Shown: positions 36,454 through 55,161, numbered from the stretch's first letter. The stretch is 64,000 nucleotides of DNA from Daucus carota subsp. sativus (GCF_001625215.2 NC_030387.2:41315606-41379605); one strand, 5' to 3'. Numbers and translations: made by a program. Notes: generated by a model from the letters alone, not told the origin.

Positions 36454-37389
36454 CCACGGATTAATTATAACCTTTTACAATTCGAGATTATAATTAATAT
36501 TTATACAGGGACAGATTTTTACTCCCTCATATTAATTATCCTAACTCTTTTTTTCTCTGTGTATAGAGCAGCTGGGGCTGTGTGTACACACACTCGGACT
36601 TGGCACCGCTCGGACTTGGCAGTTTCGTATGATGTATTGTGATATGGACTATTGAACCTCAACCTCCCATTTACTATTTTTTTTTTTTTATCGTTTTTCC
36701 ATTTTTTATGTATTCTAATTCTAATTTTTCTTTTTTTTGACAGAATATTCTACTTCTATTTCTAATACTAATTTATACGATTCTTCTGCGTTATTAAATC
36801 TAATGACTTTTGTGTATCTAAAATAAAAATTGGACATCTACAAAAGATCCTATAATTTTGAGAATTAAAGTAGAACGCATATGATATCAAATCTAAAGAT
36901 TTTTATGTATGAAAAAAAGTCATATGATTACGACAATTAAAGATGACGATATTTTTAAATTATAATTTTAATATGCAGCACAAATTTTAAATTTGCATTC
37001 TCGATCATTCTGTCTTTGAGATATATTTTATTTATTTGTTTATTTTCATAACTAAACTTTTGTAACCAGTTTCATTTTTGTAAGTATATTTTATAATTAT
37101 TTTCATTTATTTTCTTCTTAAAATTATATTTATTTTATATAACTCTTTTTTTCTTCTTGAGATTATATTTATTTATGTAATTTTAGTAATATCTAATCAA
37201 ATGTAAGGTGATCCGGACATACTCTTTAATAATGAGAACTCGAAAGACTTCAAATTGATATTTTTTAAAGATGTGTTATCTCCAAGTTCATCCAATTCAA
37301 AACTCAACTTTTTTATTAATATTTTAAGGTGACAATCATTTCATACAAATAACATTAAGATGTTCGATTTTTATAAGTTCTACAATATA

Positions 37390-37607
37390 TTCCCTCCATC
37401 CCAAATTAAATGAGCTCGTTGACTTCGGGTACGCACTTTAAAATCCATTGACCGCATAGCTATATTACTTATTTTTAAAATTTTATTTTTTCAAATAAAA
37501 ATTTAAATATGAAATTTTTATTTATAAAAGAAAAATTAAAAAAATAAATTTCGGATCTGTACGGTCAATGCACCTCAAGTTACATGCCCAAAGTGGGACG
37601 GTGGGAG
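37390..37607. mobile_element. Stowaway-like MITE
   Basis: Ends TTCCCTCCATCCC and GGGACGGTGGGAG form imperfect inverted repeats, flanked by TA on each side (37388-37389 and 37608-37609). The length is 218 bp. Confidence 0.75.
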
Positions 37608-38298
37608 TATTTATTAAGGAATTCTCATCAAATGTTATTGAACTCCTCGGATGAAAGAGTCTAGTAATTAATTCACAATGCATGAAATGCACTAAATTTG
37701 ACAAGTTCTTGTGTACTGCACCAGAAGATAGGATCAAATAAGCTGAAGGTATAAGCAACCAGAAGAATTTTATAGGGAGGTGCACGGTCTCCCTTTTTAT
37801 TCATCATAATAGTAATATGGGTTTAAGTGGACGATCATGAATATTCATGATGATGGTGGGATATTATACTAGTTAGTTTTTAAGATTACTCAAGATGCAT
37901 GAAAGATGATCTTTGTAACATCCCACCGATTAGTCAGAGAGTATTTGGGCCTTTATAAGCACAAGCAAGTATACCAATTTGCTAGCATTTTTGATGTGTT
38001 GTTGGATCCGATATGCATCTAGTTGTGAGTTTGGATATTATAAAAAGTTTAATAACGAGAACCCGAAAGACCCTAAATTGATATTTCATGTAAGTTTTAT
38101 AGATGTGTTGTCTTCGAGTTTATTCAATTCAAAACTCAATTTTTTTTTATCTGATGGAAAATTCTTGCGCTCTCATCACCTAACCTTCTGATGGCTCACA
38201 CATTTAATTGTTTGCCAATAAACTTGATTTTACAAGAGTGTAGTTTCCAAAAAAATTTAGTATAAAAAGCTTTCAGCTTTACAATTTCTAATGTCATA

Positions 38299-38602
38299 CT
38301 CCCTCTGTCCCTCTCATTTCTTTACGGTTACTATTTTAGGATGTCCCTCTCATTTCTTTACATTACTATAAATAGTAAGTTTTTCTCATCATTACACCCA
38401 CTATCTTCCCCCACTATCTCATATTTAACAATAAAAACTACTATTACACCCACTACTATCCTCCACTATCTCATATCTATTATTAAATATTGGTAGGTCC
38501 CACAACTTTACCCACTTTTCATCTAACTTTACTTATTTTTCATACATTGTATTGGTCTCCGTGTCCCCCTCCAACGTAAACAACCGAGGGGGACGGAGGG
38601 AG
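38299..38602. mobile_element. Stowaway-like MITE
   Basis: Ends CTCCCTCTGTCCC and GGGGGACGGAGGGAG are flanked by TA (38297-38298 and 38603-38604). The length is 304 bp. Internal blocks (CACCCACTA, CACTATCTCATAT) are shared with the element at 39899, so the two belong to one family. Confidence 0.82.
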
Positions 38603-38924
38603 TATGTTTTAAAATTGAATTGCTAACTAGCTAGTCGATCATCTCTCCCTGTGCTGGACTCGACTAGTGTCCGCTTAGCGATCTGCTTGATTGATGAAAA
38701 ATTCAGAGACGAGAAATCGAATTTCCATGCCTCGATCATTCACGATCTCGCATATCCAGTCTCTTGACTGCATCATCAAAAGCTCCTCAAAATAGACAGA
38801 GCATTCAAGATAAACAATATCCAACCATACGAATTCATAACAAAAGTAGCCATTTTTAGATTCTCATGTCCAATTTGTCAACCAACGAAGTCGTCACAAA
38901 AAGAAACTTTTGAACAGAAGCAGC

Positions 38925-38996
38925 CACGTGTGCGTGAAGATGAAGATGAAATATGCTGAAAGAGGCAAAAAACTAAACAACTCAACCTTCCACGTG
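38925..38996. promoter_or_regulatory. Two G-boxes upstream of the DUF3511 gene
   Basis: CACGTG occurs at 38925-38930 (GCCACGTGTG) and 38991-38996 (TCCACGTGGC), about 250 and 190 bases before the ATG at 39180. Both have the ACGTG core bound by bZIP/ABF and bHLH factors. A paired arrangement is typical of ABA- or light-responsive promoters; the regulation itself is inferred. Confidence 0.5.
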
Positions 38997-39179
38997 GCCG
39001 TACAACAGCAAGTGGTGATCTGACTCAGCAGCTCCAGGCACTAAATAGCACTAGAAAAACAGGGGTAAATATCTCCAACAATCAACCACAAATTCCCCAC
39101 AGCCCCACATTTAATTTTCACCCAGCTCATCCTTTAAAAAGTTAAACAACCACAACTAGAAGAAGCATTTTTAATCTGA

Positions 39180-39551
39180 ATGGATAGCTACAGATCCAAG
39201 TCCTGTAGAGATGGGAGAGAGATGCAGGTGGAGAGAGATGGGCAGGTGGAGAGAGATTCGGCTGTGGTGCCATATGGGATGAACCACGATATGCCCAGGA
39301 GTTACAGTACAAGTCATGCGACAGGAGGGTATAACTATAACAGTAATAATCTGATGATGGGAAAAGACTTACAGATGAAGAAAATGAAGAGCAGCCAGGG
39401 GTTAGGGAAGAGCTGGAGTCTGAATGATCCAGAGCTGAAGAGGAAGAAGAGGGTGGCGGGGTATAAGGTTTATGCGGTGGAAGGCAAAGTGAAAGGGTCG
39501 GTGAGAAAGGGTTTCCGGTGGATTAAGGACATTGTTTATGGGTGGAGGTGA
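39180..39551 (+). CDS. DUF3511 protein, small basic, plant-specific
   Basis: A single exon encodes 123 residues: MDSYRSKSCRDGREM, a variable middle, and the conserved DUF3511 C-terminus (SWSLNDPELKRKKRVAGYKV, YAVEGKVKGSVRKGFRWIKD). The C-terminal third is strongly basic. The family occurs only in land plants and has no known biochemical role. No signal peptide or membrane segment is visible. From memory, Arabidopsis has a DUF3511 gene between the ALA7 and PDH-E2 genes, which agrees with the order here. Confidence 0.88.
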   Translation: MDSYRSKSCRDGREMQVERDGQVERDSAVVPYGMNHDMPRSYSTSHATGGYNYNSNNLMMGKDLQMKKMKSSQGLGKSWSLNDPELKRKKRVAGYKVYAVEGKVKGSVRKGFRWIKDIVYGWR

Positions 39552-39898
39552 AAAGGTCTGCTCGGGGGAGGTGGCTTTTCAATAATAATACACCAAATTA
39601 TTTTCATTTTAAACTCTCTTTTCTTTAATTTTAAATTTTTAGTTTCTTCGAGATGTTTCTTGTTGTGTAACGGGATATGTATCGTAACTATGTGCACTAC
39701 ATCAACTATGTCCTGGAGTATCAAATCTTTGTTTGTTGTTCTGGATTAAACCAAAGTCTCGTTATTTCTGTTCATGTTGAAATTATTATTAGTATTTTAA
39801 TAATAATAATTAAACACACATACGAACTTGTCATCGACGTCGGATGAGGGAGAAAGTAATGAGTAATGACTAACTGATGAGAAGAGTTGTGAGAAGTA

Positions 39899-40216
39899 CT
39901 CCCTCCGGCCCACTCATTTCCTTTTTGGGACGTCCCATCATTTCTATACATTTCAAATATAGTAATTTTTTATAATATAAAACACTACTACACCCACTAC
40001 ATTCTTCCACTATCTCCATTCTATAATAATATAAACAATATTACATCCATTATTTTCCCTCACTATCTCAAATCTATCATTAAATATAAACGGCCCCACC
40101 ATTTTACTCACTTTTCATCTCAATTTACTCACTTTTTACACTTTTTCTTGGTCTCCGTGTCCTTCTTGGTCTCCGTGTCCAAACCAAACGTATATAATCT
40201 ATCGGAACGGAGGGAG
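39899..40216. mobile_element. Stowaway-like MITE
   Basis: Ends CTCCCTCCGGCCC and CGGAACGGAGGGAG are flanked by TA (39897-39898 and 40217-40218). The length is 318 bp. It is the same family as the element at 38299-38602. The phrase TTGGTCTCCGTGTCC is duplicated near its right end (about 40148 and 40166). Confidence 0.82.
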
Positions 40217-40302
40217 TAGTTACTATAAAAGTGTGATATAACAGCTGCTGCTACTGCTGCTTGTGTTTGCTCCTCCCGATGCAAACTATAGAATTGAAAC
40301 AA

Positions 40303-40326
40303 GCGGCGGCGGCGGCGGCGGCGGCT
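40303..40326. repeat. (CGG)n microsatellite
   Basis: About seven to eight CGG units form the only strongly GC-rich tract in this AT-rich spacer. No reading frame of interest crosses it. Confidence 0.9.
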
Positions 40327-41611
40327 GAGTCCACATGAATATTGTATGGACAGAGAATTGTTGGAAGCTCAACCGGTCAACCTAAGACAATTCACTAACC
40401 AAATCACTGTACAAGACTGTTGCATCCACCCCTGCTTATTCAAGTAGTAGTATATACTACACTGCATATTCTCTCCTATCTATAAAAATAGCTTTCTGTT
40501 CTGTTCACTTCTCATTCATTATCTCTCCTATTTTTTCAATTAAATAATAATAAATATAAATAATAAAACAAATATAAAGAGTAGGACGATATTTAATATA
40601 TTAGCTTTTAAAAAATGATTTAAGAACAAATAGTTGATCAGAAGAGTGTTAAAACAAAGCTTCATTAGTTATTCTTTAATTTGATACATATGTTCAAAAT
40701 TAATACAATAAATAACAATAAGTTTAAACAATTAATTAAAAAACTGTGCATAGTTCAAAAAAAAAAATTAAAGCCATTTGCACGAAACATATAAACTTGT
40801 GTCCAATAAAAACGTTCATAATTATCAGATTTCCTGTTGATGCAGATTGCAGAGAGAAGACAACCAAGTAATTCAAATTTCTTGCTAATATTCTGTAAAC
40901 TAGTACATACAATATGTTAACAATTAACTGCTATTCCAGACTGCTGGATATAGAAGACGAACCTACTAAGCTGCCGTCAAGTGTTATCAAGCATACACGA
41001 GTCTGCACAACTAGAACTAGAAAAAACTAGCCGACAACATTACCAGTAAACTGAAATTAATATTACAAAACATCTGGACCTCGCTAGTAAAAGTAAATGC
41101 AATGATACATCTGCAACAATGGTATAAAAATTTCATGAATTCCTTTTTTTGGGGGGGTTGGGAGGGGGGCGTACAACATTTCTCAACAGATGACCCAAGC
41201 GAAAATGACGAACTGCTCGATGACCAAAACAAGAATATTTTGTAAATTAAACCAAAGAAAAATCATTATGATTGGCTACAGTGCCGACATTAAGGGACAA
41301 AGCCACCCCTAGTATTTGCGACACAGTGGGAGGAAAAGCTTGGTGGAGAGGGAGAGCACAGAAGGAATCAAAAAGGCACTAATAATGCTCACCAGATATC
41401 AACAAGACTTATTTAGATGGATCCCGTCTGAACTGAAGAATTGTAATAGGGATAATCCTCATACGAAACTGCAAGCAGGTAGCCACTCTTGTTGCTCATC
41501 ATACCGAATTCATACTATGCAGACCAGAAATAATTCTACAGTTTTAGTACGCAGAAACAGCATATCTTTCAAAATTTACAAACAGCATCAGAGTTCGCAG
41601 GTCAACAGTAT

Positions 41612-46511
<4,900 letters not shown>

Positions 46512-47476
46512 TTAAACAGAGTCGGGAGAGGCAATTGATAGAATAAAATTAGTAAGGAGTTTGGGCTAGGTATAACAATCAAGTAGAATTGAGAAAGAGA
46601 AAGAGAGGATGGTGATAGAATTTTAAGAGAGGATCGGGAAAAGCGGTCCTGGCGACGACCGCAGTGATATGTAGAGAGAGAGGGAGAGAGATTGAGAAAA
46701 GCACAGAGAGATTGTAAAGAAAGCGATGAAGAAAATTAAATTTATTAAGTAATGAGAATTGAAGAGAGAGAAAACATAGAGAAACACAGAACAAGAAGAA
46801 GAAGAAGAGGGTTGATTATCATCTTCGTTTTCGTCTTCGTCATCATACCACCCACCGCCTCCTTAACTTTGATCTCATCGACTTCTTTCTTTTTATCCTT
46901 AATTTTATTTATTATTTTAATATTTAATTACCCCCTCTCCTCTTTTCCTTTTCTACTGCTTTTTCACTTCAAATTACTTGTTCATATGTGTATTACTTGG
47001 TCTATTTCATTTTTATACAAAAGCATCATTTAATTATATATATTTTAAAAATAATAAAATTTTATAATATAAAATTTTAACTATATTCACTATTTCTTGC
47101 ACTACAGCTATTTGATATAATTCCGCTTTTTATTATTTCTCTTTACTAAACTATATTTTTCTAAAACCTCCAAATACCGCCTACAAGTATACTATTTCAT
47201 GGAACGAAATATCAGAATTTTACGCCAATTGAGATCGAGAAATGCAAGTTTGGAATAGCTTATTACGAGATTGATATAGATTTGGTCAAATAATACGAGG
47301 CTTGAAAGAAAGGAAGTTATCTATATATGGTGTGAGCCTGTGATGATACATTTGAAACCTGTACACTCTACTTTCTACCATCCCTTTGAAGCAATGCCTC
47401 TGCTGAACAAATTGGCTAAATGGCAGTGACCCCGAAAACTCTATTCACAGAAGAAAGATATGGACAATCTGTCTAG
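46512..47476. other. CK1 leader and promoter, and flippase 3' UTR
   Basis: The first roughly 330 bases, on the minus strand rich in CT, are the likely CK1 leader. The next part is AT-rich promoter, and the last roughly 200 bases are flippase 3' UTR. I see no separate gene. Confidence 0.5.
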
Positions 47477-50400
47477 TTACATGCTACTGCGTGGAGTTGA
47501 CCAAGAAGGTTTCTTCTGCAACCTCCCTCTTAACTGTCTCATTGTTTCATCGACTCTTGCTGAGAACCCTATCTTTGTTTCCTGCTTAGCTTTCGACCGC
47601 TCTCTTCTCCACATGCTTCGGTCCTCCTTGTCTTGTTTGTAGTACTTGATTTCTTGGATTATATGGTGATCCATGGGGTTGAATGCTCGCTGGAATGATA
47701 TGTGAGCTAGGTATGGGATAATGCAGGCAACCGCTACCAGAAGCGTGGTTAGCCAGTACAGTGGTGCAGGAGCAACAGCTTCTTCCAGTACTCTGAAAGC
47801 ATGAGGTGATAACATGAGGCCGTAGAGATAGAGGAATATGTACCAAGTGACGACGCTTCCCCAGACAACGATGTGTTGGATCCAGGTGAAGTGACTCATT
47901 GTAAAGGCGATCTGACAGTTGACGGCCCAGATTATGCAAGTGAACATAGTGGTACCCATGGCAGCCATGTCTGTAGTCTGCCCATCAGAGCGGAAGGCCT
48001 GGTCGTGAAAGATCCCAATGTTTACAAAAAATATAACAAGGGAGGTGTAGAGACCATTTGCCATCCACCCAAGTATCCGAAACCAGTCAAAGAACAAGTT
48101 TTTCGCTCCTTGCTGATACAATGCTGGGAACTGTATACAGACAACTACTTTATGTAAGTGTGCAAACACTGATAACTGAGGGTAAATGCCTAAATGGGAA
48201 ATTCAAACAGGATTGATGGACAGACCTGTAAGCAGACCTCAGAAGAAACATCTTGTTCCAAGACACCTAGTGAAATGACAGGCAATGAAGTCAGAAGAAC
48301 ATTAAATAGCAACATATACCAGTCATCATAGACAGATTGCCCAGAGAAGCCAGTGAAAGCCTCAAAGTAAAACAGTGTAAGCCCAAAGGCAATGTTCTTG
48401 TAGAAGAAATAACATATCTGCAAGCACAAAGTTGAATTTCAATTAAAATGAACAGGTTTATAAGCAATATAAACACTAGCAAGAGGGAGAAATCATGCTG
48501 TGCAGTATGCAGGATGCCCTAATGTATTGATGGCTGGGTGTGCATGCTTAACCAGACCGTTTATACTACCATACTGCCCTGGTAAAACTTTTAAAAACTT
48601 ATAAATATTACCATCTGAGCTATCCTCTTGTAGCACCAGTGCCCATGGACTACCAGAAGTCTCTCCAGAAACCGGAACTGTGCAATCGAAAAATCACTAG
48701 CCATCACAGCCTGTAAAATGCTGAGAATTTTGTTACTTGTAAACAGGACTATGTTTGATGAGCTTTGAGCTCAATGCAAATTTTCATAATCTACCTGTGA
48801 TTGTGAGTGTGATTCAAGATTGTCCAAAACTTATACAAGTTAAAAGCTTACAATCAAATAGATTTATCAATTATCAAATGGACACTTTTTTTTTGAGTGA
48901 CCAGAGTTCGCTAATTTAAAATATACACAAATTTTGGATTTGAACAAATGCATAAGATTCATTTGTTATTTCTTCTCACAGCCTATTACATGCTTAAGGG
49001 TGGAGATGAGTTCAACAGAAAAAAACCAAAAAGCCATTCGTCATTGTTATCTGAACTCGAAAGGCGTCCTGAAAAATTAAATTATCAAATGTATACTTCA
49101 GAAGCAACCTGTTAGAGATACTACGAACCTGCATTCCTTCCACACCGCTGATGCCTACACCAATATCCGCCTCTTGAATCATTCCAACATCATTTGCGCC
49201 ATCGCCAATAGCTAAAGTTGTCTTTCCAGTACCTTCTTTTACTAATCTTGTTACCTGGAGTGGCAATAAAATACATCATAGGTTTAGTAAACCTATTAAA
49301 AAATTTGTAGCACAAAGGGGACAATGAGAACAAGTTTTACAATGCATAAAGTTATTTCACCAGAGCCTTCTGCTTAGGAGAGACACGACAGCATATGACA
49401 GAAGCACAATCAACTGCTAGATCTAAGAAATAACCCTTCATATCATCCTCCAAGGCATAAGCTAATGTTTTGCCATCAATAATCAAGGCAAATGCAGCAT
49501 GAGGGTCCTTTTCAAGCTTTACCATCTCACATGCATCGGTGATTTGCATCAAGATGTCCTCCTTCACTAGCTGATAGATAACAATCAGAAATTAGACCTG
49601 TATTCGAATGAAATACATTTCTCTCATACATCTTCGAGAAATGCATACCTTTTGGGAATCTTGGGCTATAATGTCAACATTTACTGCTATGCATATTTGT
49701 TTCATGCCCTGTCGAAGCAGACTGCAGGCATATCTGCAGCAGGAAAATGTAACTTCATCACACTTACTGGTGTAGTTTAAGTATTACAAACTATGTACGG
49801 ATTACACACAGCCATAAACATACCCTATGTTGATTGCAGTTTCCATCTTATCACCTGTAAGGACCCAGATTTTTAGACCAGCTTGTGCTAGTTTATCAAT
49901 ACACTGAGGCACCTGGAATCGAAACAATGCAACTGAATCAGAAAGGAACCTGATAACAGTAACTGTACCCAATTATTGCCATGCGACGACTCTCTTACCC
50001 CTTTCTGAAGTTTGTCCTCCACTGCAGTTGCACCGATAAGTATTAAATCTCTCTCCATCGCATCCGATAAATTTTTAAGTATCACCTCCCGGTCACCACC
50101 AATAGAAGTCTTTGCTTTAAGAAACTCTTCATTCCAAGCATTGTATTCAGTTTCTTGTAGCTTCTTATAAGCAAGTGCAAGAGTCCGCAACCCAGATTCA
50201 CCATATTCATTCAGATGCTTCATAGTAGCTTCCTCAAACATTCGTCCACTCTTAGATAAACGGTCACAGATGATGCTAAATAATAAAATAAAAAATGAAG
50301 TCACACACTGAATACAGTCTTGAAAAAGGAGATAAACTAAAAAGGCAACATTATCAATGGACTTCAAGCCTTTAATTTTTATTACATTGTATGTCTGCTT

Positions 50401-52561
50401 TGATCATAAAATACGAGCTAAAGAAAAATGTCTATTTGCCAAAGTAACTAAAGCAATGTACATTGTACAATATATAGAGTAGACAACTGTGCATTCCTTA
50501 TAAATCAGATGTAAAGGGTCCAAAGCAGACCTGTCTGCACCTTTGCACAGCAGAAAAATCTGTCCATCTTCATCCCTGATAATCACAGACATTCGCTTTC
50601 TTTTGCTAGTGAAATCCAGCACATTAAGAATTTTAAACTCCCTGAAATTTTGTCAGGAAACAATAATCAGTCAATGCATTTAGTCATACTCCGGAGCCAA
50701 CCTGCATACATTAAAAGTGAACATCTCTTGACCTTTCAACAATTTCGAGAGAAGAAGGAAGCCTTTCACGCACAAATATGCTTGTTTGACTTCTTTTACA
50801 ATACTCAAAACCAAATTCTCTTACTGCAACAAGAAAAGCTCCTTCATCCGGTGACTCTGCTTCGTAGTCAAAACCTCCAGTCTCCACATTTATCTCTGGA
50901 ATTGCAGTGTGACACAAGGCAAGTATTCGGAAAAATAACAAAATCAAATCTGCGTCGGGTTCTGTAGACCAATTCCCATTCATGATACGGCTGTCCTCGA
51001 AATTAAACCCTTTCATTGCAGGATTCTGATTTTTCACACCCTTAGGAGTTCTGATGCTCTCCATCTCAATCTCTGATTGTCCAAAACAGTTCCTCTTGTT
51101 TTTCCAAAATATATCGCCACTTCTTCTACTACTAATATTGCTTGAAAATTCAGGATCCTTCCCATCAATATTCACTTCCATCTGCTTTGCAGCTGCGACT
51201 TCCACATCACTGGTAGACATGCCATACGAAGTCCCAGCAATGGAACACTTAATGAATTCCATCTGGTTGCATGTCAAAGTTCCAGTCTTATCAGAGAGTA
51301 TTGTATCAACCTGGCCTAACTCCTCATTCAAATTTGAGGTCCGTGCTTGAGCAGGAGTTGCTGTGTCCTCATCGAACATCTGTATGTCCCAGTTAATGAA
51401 TTTTGCTTGAATGACCTTCACAATCTCGATTGATATATAAAGCGAGATGGGTATGAGGTATCCATAAAGGATAACAGCAGTTACAAGATGATAAAATCCA
51501 GACAAGCTGGCCTTGTTGGGATCATATAGGCTGCCCCCATCTGGAGGTAAATACCACCAATCTGGCATCTGGTATTCTGTCTTAACAGCAAAACCTACTG
51601 AGCTAATTATTGAAATGAGCAGAAGGAATGAGAACAGGATGTAAATAATTTTGTCCATCTGTTTCTCAATTCTGCTCCTTTTTGAAGGAGATGTTGTAGC
51701 ATTTTGCATGACTTTGCTGTCATGACCGGTGAAAATCACCACTCCGTAGACATAAGCTGTATTCCTAAGCTTTGAGTCTCTTAGGAGGATTTGACTAGGT
51801 TCTAGAGGATAGAGCCGGTGGTCAATATCTAGATTCCCGACAAAGGTATAAAGGTTGGGGTTGGGGTCTTCACATCTAATTGTTCCAGTGAAATCCTTGA
51901 AAGATTCGTCAACATTGAGGGGTGAAGTTACCTCTAGAGCTCGTTTAACCTTTAGGTTTGTCTCTCCATCTAAGTTCATGGTTTCCACATAACAGATTCC
52001 ATCTTCATAACTAGATGACAGAAAAAATAAGTCTGCGGGAAAGAATTGATCCTTTTCTACTTTAACCACGTCTCCAACCTGAATCTTCTCCCATGGTTGA
52101 TAAGAAAATCCCCCATTTTCTTGACGAGTACTGACTTTCCGCATATTAACCTTCCTATCTTGCAGAAACCTACGCCAGTCCTCGACTGCTTCCTTCGTCA
52201 TACTAAGTCCAACAACAAAGGCCAGAGGAGCAATCATGCTAAATGCAGAGAATGGAGTGACAGGTGTGAGTGACAAAATGGCAGCCAGGAGGAAGTAAAC
52301 ATTGGCAACACGACGGAATTGCTCAAAGGCTGCTTTGGGCAAGAAAGTAATGACATTGTACTTTGTGGTTGATATGTCATTTAAAGGGTACTTAAGTGGT
52401 TTTTTCTGGTGGAGATGTGGCTGGTTGCAATATACAATTCTCGAATAGCCGGAATCTTGAAGCTCTTGAGGAGCCTCAGCATCATCAGGAGGAGACCTAA
52501 AGCACCCAAATGTATACAGAGTGCTTCTAAGGAGTTTTCCCTTGTTCCTGGCCTGTGCCAT
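47477..52561 (-). CDS. P4-type ATPase, phospholipid flippase of the ALA4-ALA7 group
   Basis: Ten exons: 52561-50733, 50641-50531, 50275-49999, 49912-49824, 49733-49649, 49570-49361, 49254-49129, 48710-48612, 48417-48226 and 48130-47477, giving 1223 residues, the usual length. The large first exon holds TM1-4, the A-domain loop DGET (198-201), PISL of TM4 (371-374) and the phosphorylated Asp424 in DKTGTLT. Later exons carry the nucleotide-binding Lys in [25 protein letters not shown] and TM5-10. Ending [13 protein letters not shown] and GFSARVDE match the ALA4-7 tail. These pumps move phospholipids to the cytosolic leaflet of plasma or endomembranes together with an ALIS beta subunit, and influence cell expansion. 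A leader intron (about 53092 to 52630) is possible. Confidence 0.94.
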
Positions 52562-53460
52562 CTCTCAGGCTTCAGCCAATAAAGAATAAAAGTACCACCA
52601 CATAAGCACCTTCCAAAAGTACACAAGAACTGTGGCATCAATAACTAAATTACACCCAAGATTCTTGGAAACTTGAAAGAAAATATAAAGACATCAAACA
52701 AACTCTACAAGAGCATAATCTAAAAACAAGTCAACCCAAGAAGAACCAATTAAACTACATTCCCACATAAAAACAATATTATTAAACAAAAAATATTGAA
52801 AATCAGAATACTTAATTGTATATAATTGTGATTACATGGTGATAAGTTGATAAAGCATTTAAACAAAGAAAAACAAGAAACAAGAGCTACAATGATTAGC
52901 TTAAAGTCTAGGACACAAGGTCAACCAAGAACAACTAAAAGAAATGCTTGCAGAAGAAATGAAGAAACTCAACAACTTGAAACCCAGCTCTATAACACAA
53001 ATAGAGAAAACAAAGTAAACTACATTTGAATATAAGAAAAGAAGACAAATATTGAAACATAGTAGCAAATGAGTAGAGAAAAAAAAGGGGTACCTAAAAA
53101 AATGAAGAGGGTATGTAAATCTTGAAGAGAGGCAGAGCAAGATGGAGTGGAGTGGATAATAAAAGAGCAGTTAAAGAGTAGCAGAAGCAGCAGCAGAGCA
53201 GATATTCAAGGAGACAAAAAATGAATGCTAGTTCGTGTGTTTGTCTGATATAAAAAGAGTCTAGTGTAGGAGTGTATGTGTATAAAATGGGTGTGTGTAA
53301 TAAAGAAGAGGGAGAGTAGGGACTAGCGAGACTGGGAGAGAAAAAGAGGAGGGAGAGAGGAGAGGGGAGGGTTTGGGTTTAAGCAAAAGACGGGGGAGTC
53401 TGTTTTCCGTTTTAAGTCTTCTGGGCCCTCTGCTTCTGCTACCTCTGCTGTACGTTAAAC
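52562..53460 (-). promoter_or_regulatory. Flippase leader and promoter
   Basis: Minus-strand reading shows a CT-rich leader (about 53420-53100), a candidate donor AG/GTACCCC near 53092 and a candidate acceptor CCACAG near 52630, suggesting a leader intron. The open frames here have no recognisable protein. Confidence 0.4.
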
Positions 53461-55157
53461 TCCTTTTTCTATTTCATTTTTTCTTGGATTTGTCTTTGAA
53501 TCAGTGCATATTTTGATTCTTTGTTAAAATTTCAGGCTTTTTTATTTTTTGCATGTATTATAAGATTTATTAAAAATTTATTTTGTAAGTAAAATATATG
53601 TAAATTAATTCGATAAATATTTATGAAATAAATAACAGAGTTATGTTTTTTTTGAAAGCAACAGAGTTATGGTCTTTGACACTTAAAATTCTCGCAGAAA
53701 GTCGAAGTAGACAGCATGAGACAAAAATAAAAAATTTATACAACTCTTAAATATAATATAAAAAATATAAAAAAAGTGACTTTTAATACTTTAGTACAAA
53801 GTTAAGTGTATAGACTCTAATTGTACTCTCTATATTTTATTTTTATATCATATTTTATTTATGTTGGGTTTTATTATAACAGAGATCTAAATTCAAAAGT
53901 CGGATGAATTGAGAGAAAGAATTTATTGATAAAAATAAGTTGAAAAGAGAATGCTCTTAACTTTTTGACTAACATGTTTAAAAAAAAAAACTTTTTGACT
54001 AACATCTAAAAACTTTTAAAATTCTAATTTATTAATGACTCTTTCCCTCTCGAAGATACTCTAATATACTGGAAAAATAAGTCAGAATGGGTTCAATATA
54101 ATGAAAGGAATAAAGACGGAATTGGTTCAACATAGAAGAAAAAATGAATACACGAAGATTCGTTGAGTAATGAGCATCAGGAGACCAGGTGAGATATTAT
54201 TTTTATGTTTGTATTTAAAATGTTAAACTTATCGGTCTTTTTGATTGTATATTTATAAAAATTAACAACATTTCACTTGTCAATAATCTAACAAAACTAT
54301 AATGACATAATTGATATTATTCCAATCATGCTCTAACAACTAACAGCTAATAAATAATGATAGTATTTTTTGGCATACAATTACACACCTAAAAATAAGT
54401 TGTTATTATTATATTTAGTTATTTAAACAATGTGATGTATTGAAAAAAAAAGAAAAAAAAAGAAGCCCTCAAGTGTTTGAAAAATTAGTTCGGTCGTGCT
54501 GGGATCCGATTTTCTGAAAGAAAAATGTGTAATCTGAAATATTATATACCCTATAAACGAGTATTCCGATCAATTATCAACAGAAAATCGATTTTACCAT
54601 GACGGAAAGCGGTCCCGGAAAGCAGAAATGGCATGTGTCGCCACAAGTTTAGTTTAGACATGCTGGTCCCACAGAAAGTCTTCTTCGTTTTGGATAATAA
54701 ACTGCATTTTACATCTTTATATTTATCCCGAATGATAGTGGTCATTTATTTTTAAAATGGATTGTACGTCTCTTGAATCTTAATGTACGCCTTTTTTCTT
54801 TAGACGAAAACTTCAAATATATGAATTATGTGCAATTTGATTACATTTTACAGTTTTAGACAAATATTATATTAACAATTGATTGATCTATACGTAATAT
54901 TTTTTATAGCTGAATTTGATAAATAATTTGACTCGTCAAAGAATGTATACTGTATTAATCACGGGGAGCTAAAAGATTCAGTTACAGTATTTTGCTGTAA
55001 TCACGAAAACAATGAAATTTCTAGGTTATATTTTCCAAATATTTTTTTTTAGCAAAATCAAATAAAAATTTTAAACGAATCAGTTCCATTTCTTAAAATT
55101 CTGAAGAAATTGTTGATTCGAAACTAGACAACAATGAATCTCATATATCTCTTTAAA

Positions 55158-55161
<4 letters not shown>

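Larger units (their letters stand above)
36454..39179. other. Intergenic region with two Stowaway MITEs and a diverged direct repeat
   Basis: It includes the TRB promoter (TATA-like at about 36498-36505 on the minus strand), a 16-bp tandem copy (CTCGGACTTGGCA at 36593 and 36609), two MITEs listed separately, and a diverged direct repeat (about 37221-37325 and 38041-38145: AATAA.GAGAAC.CGAAAGAC, then GATGTGTT.TCT.C.AGTT). It ends in the DUF3511 promoter. I see no gene. Confidence 0.55.
39552..41611. other. Intergenic region with MITE and CGG repeat
   Basis: It holds the DUF3511 3' end, a Stowaway MITE (39899-40216), a (CGG)n tract (40303-40326) and the casein kinase 3' UTR (about 40900-41611). 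The open frame at 41316-41615 is antisense to that UTR and matches no known protein. Confidence 0.5.
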
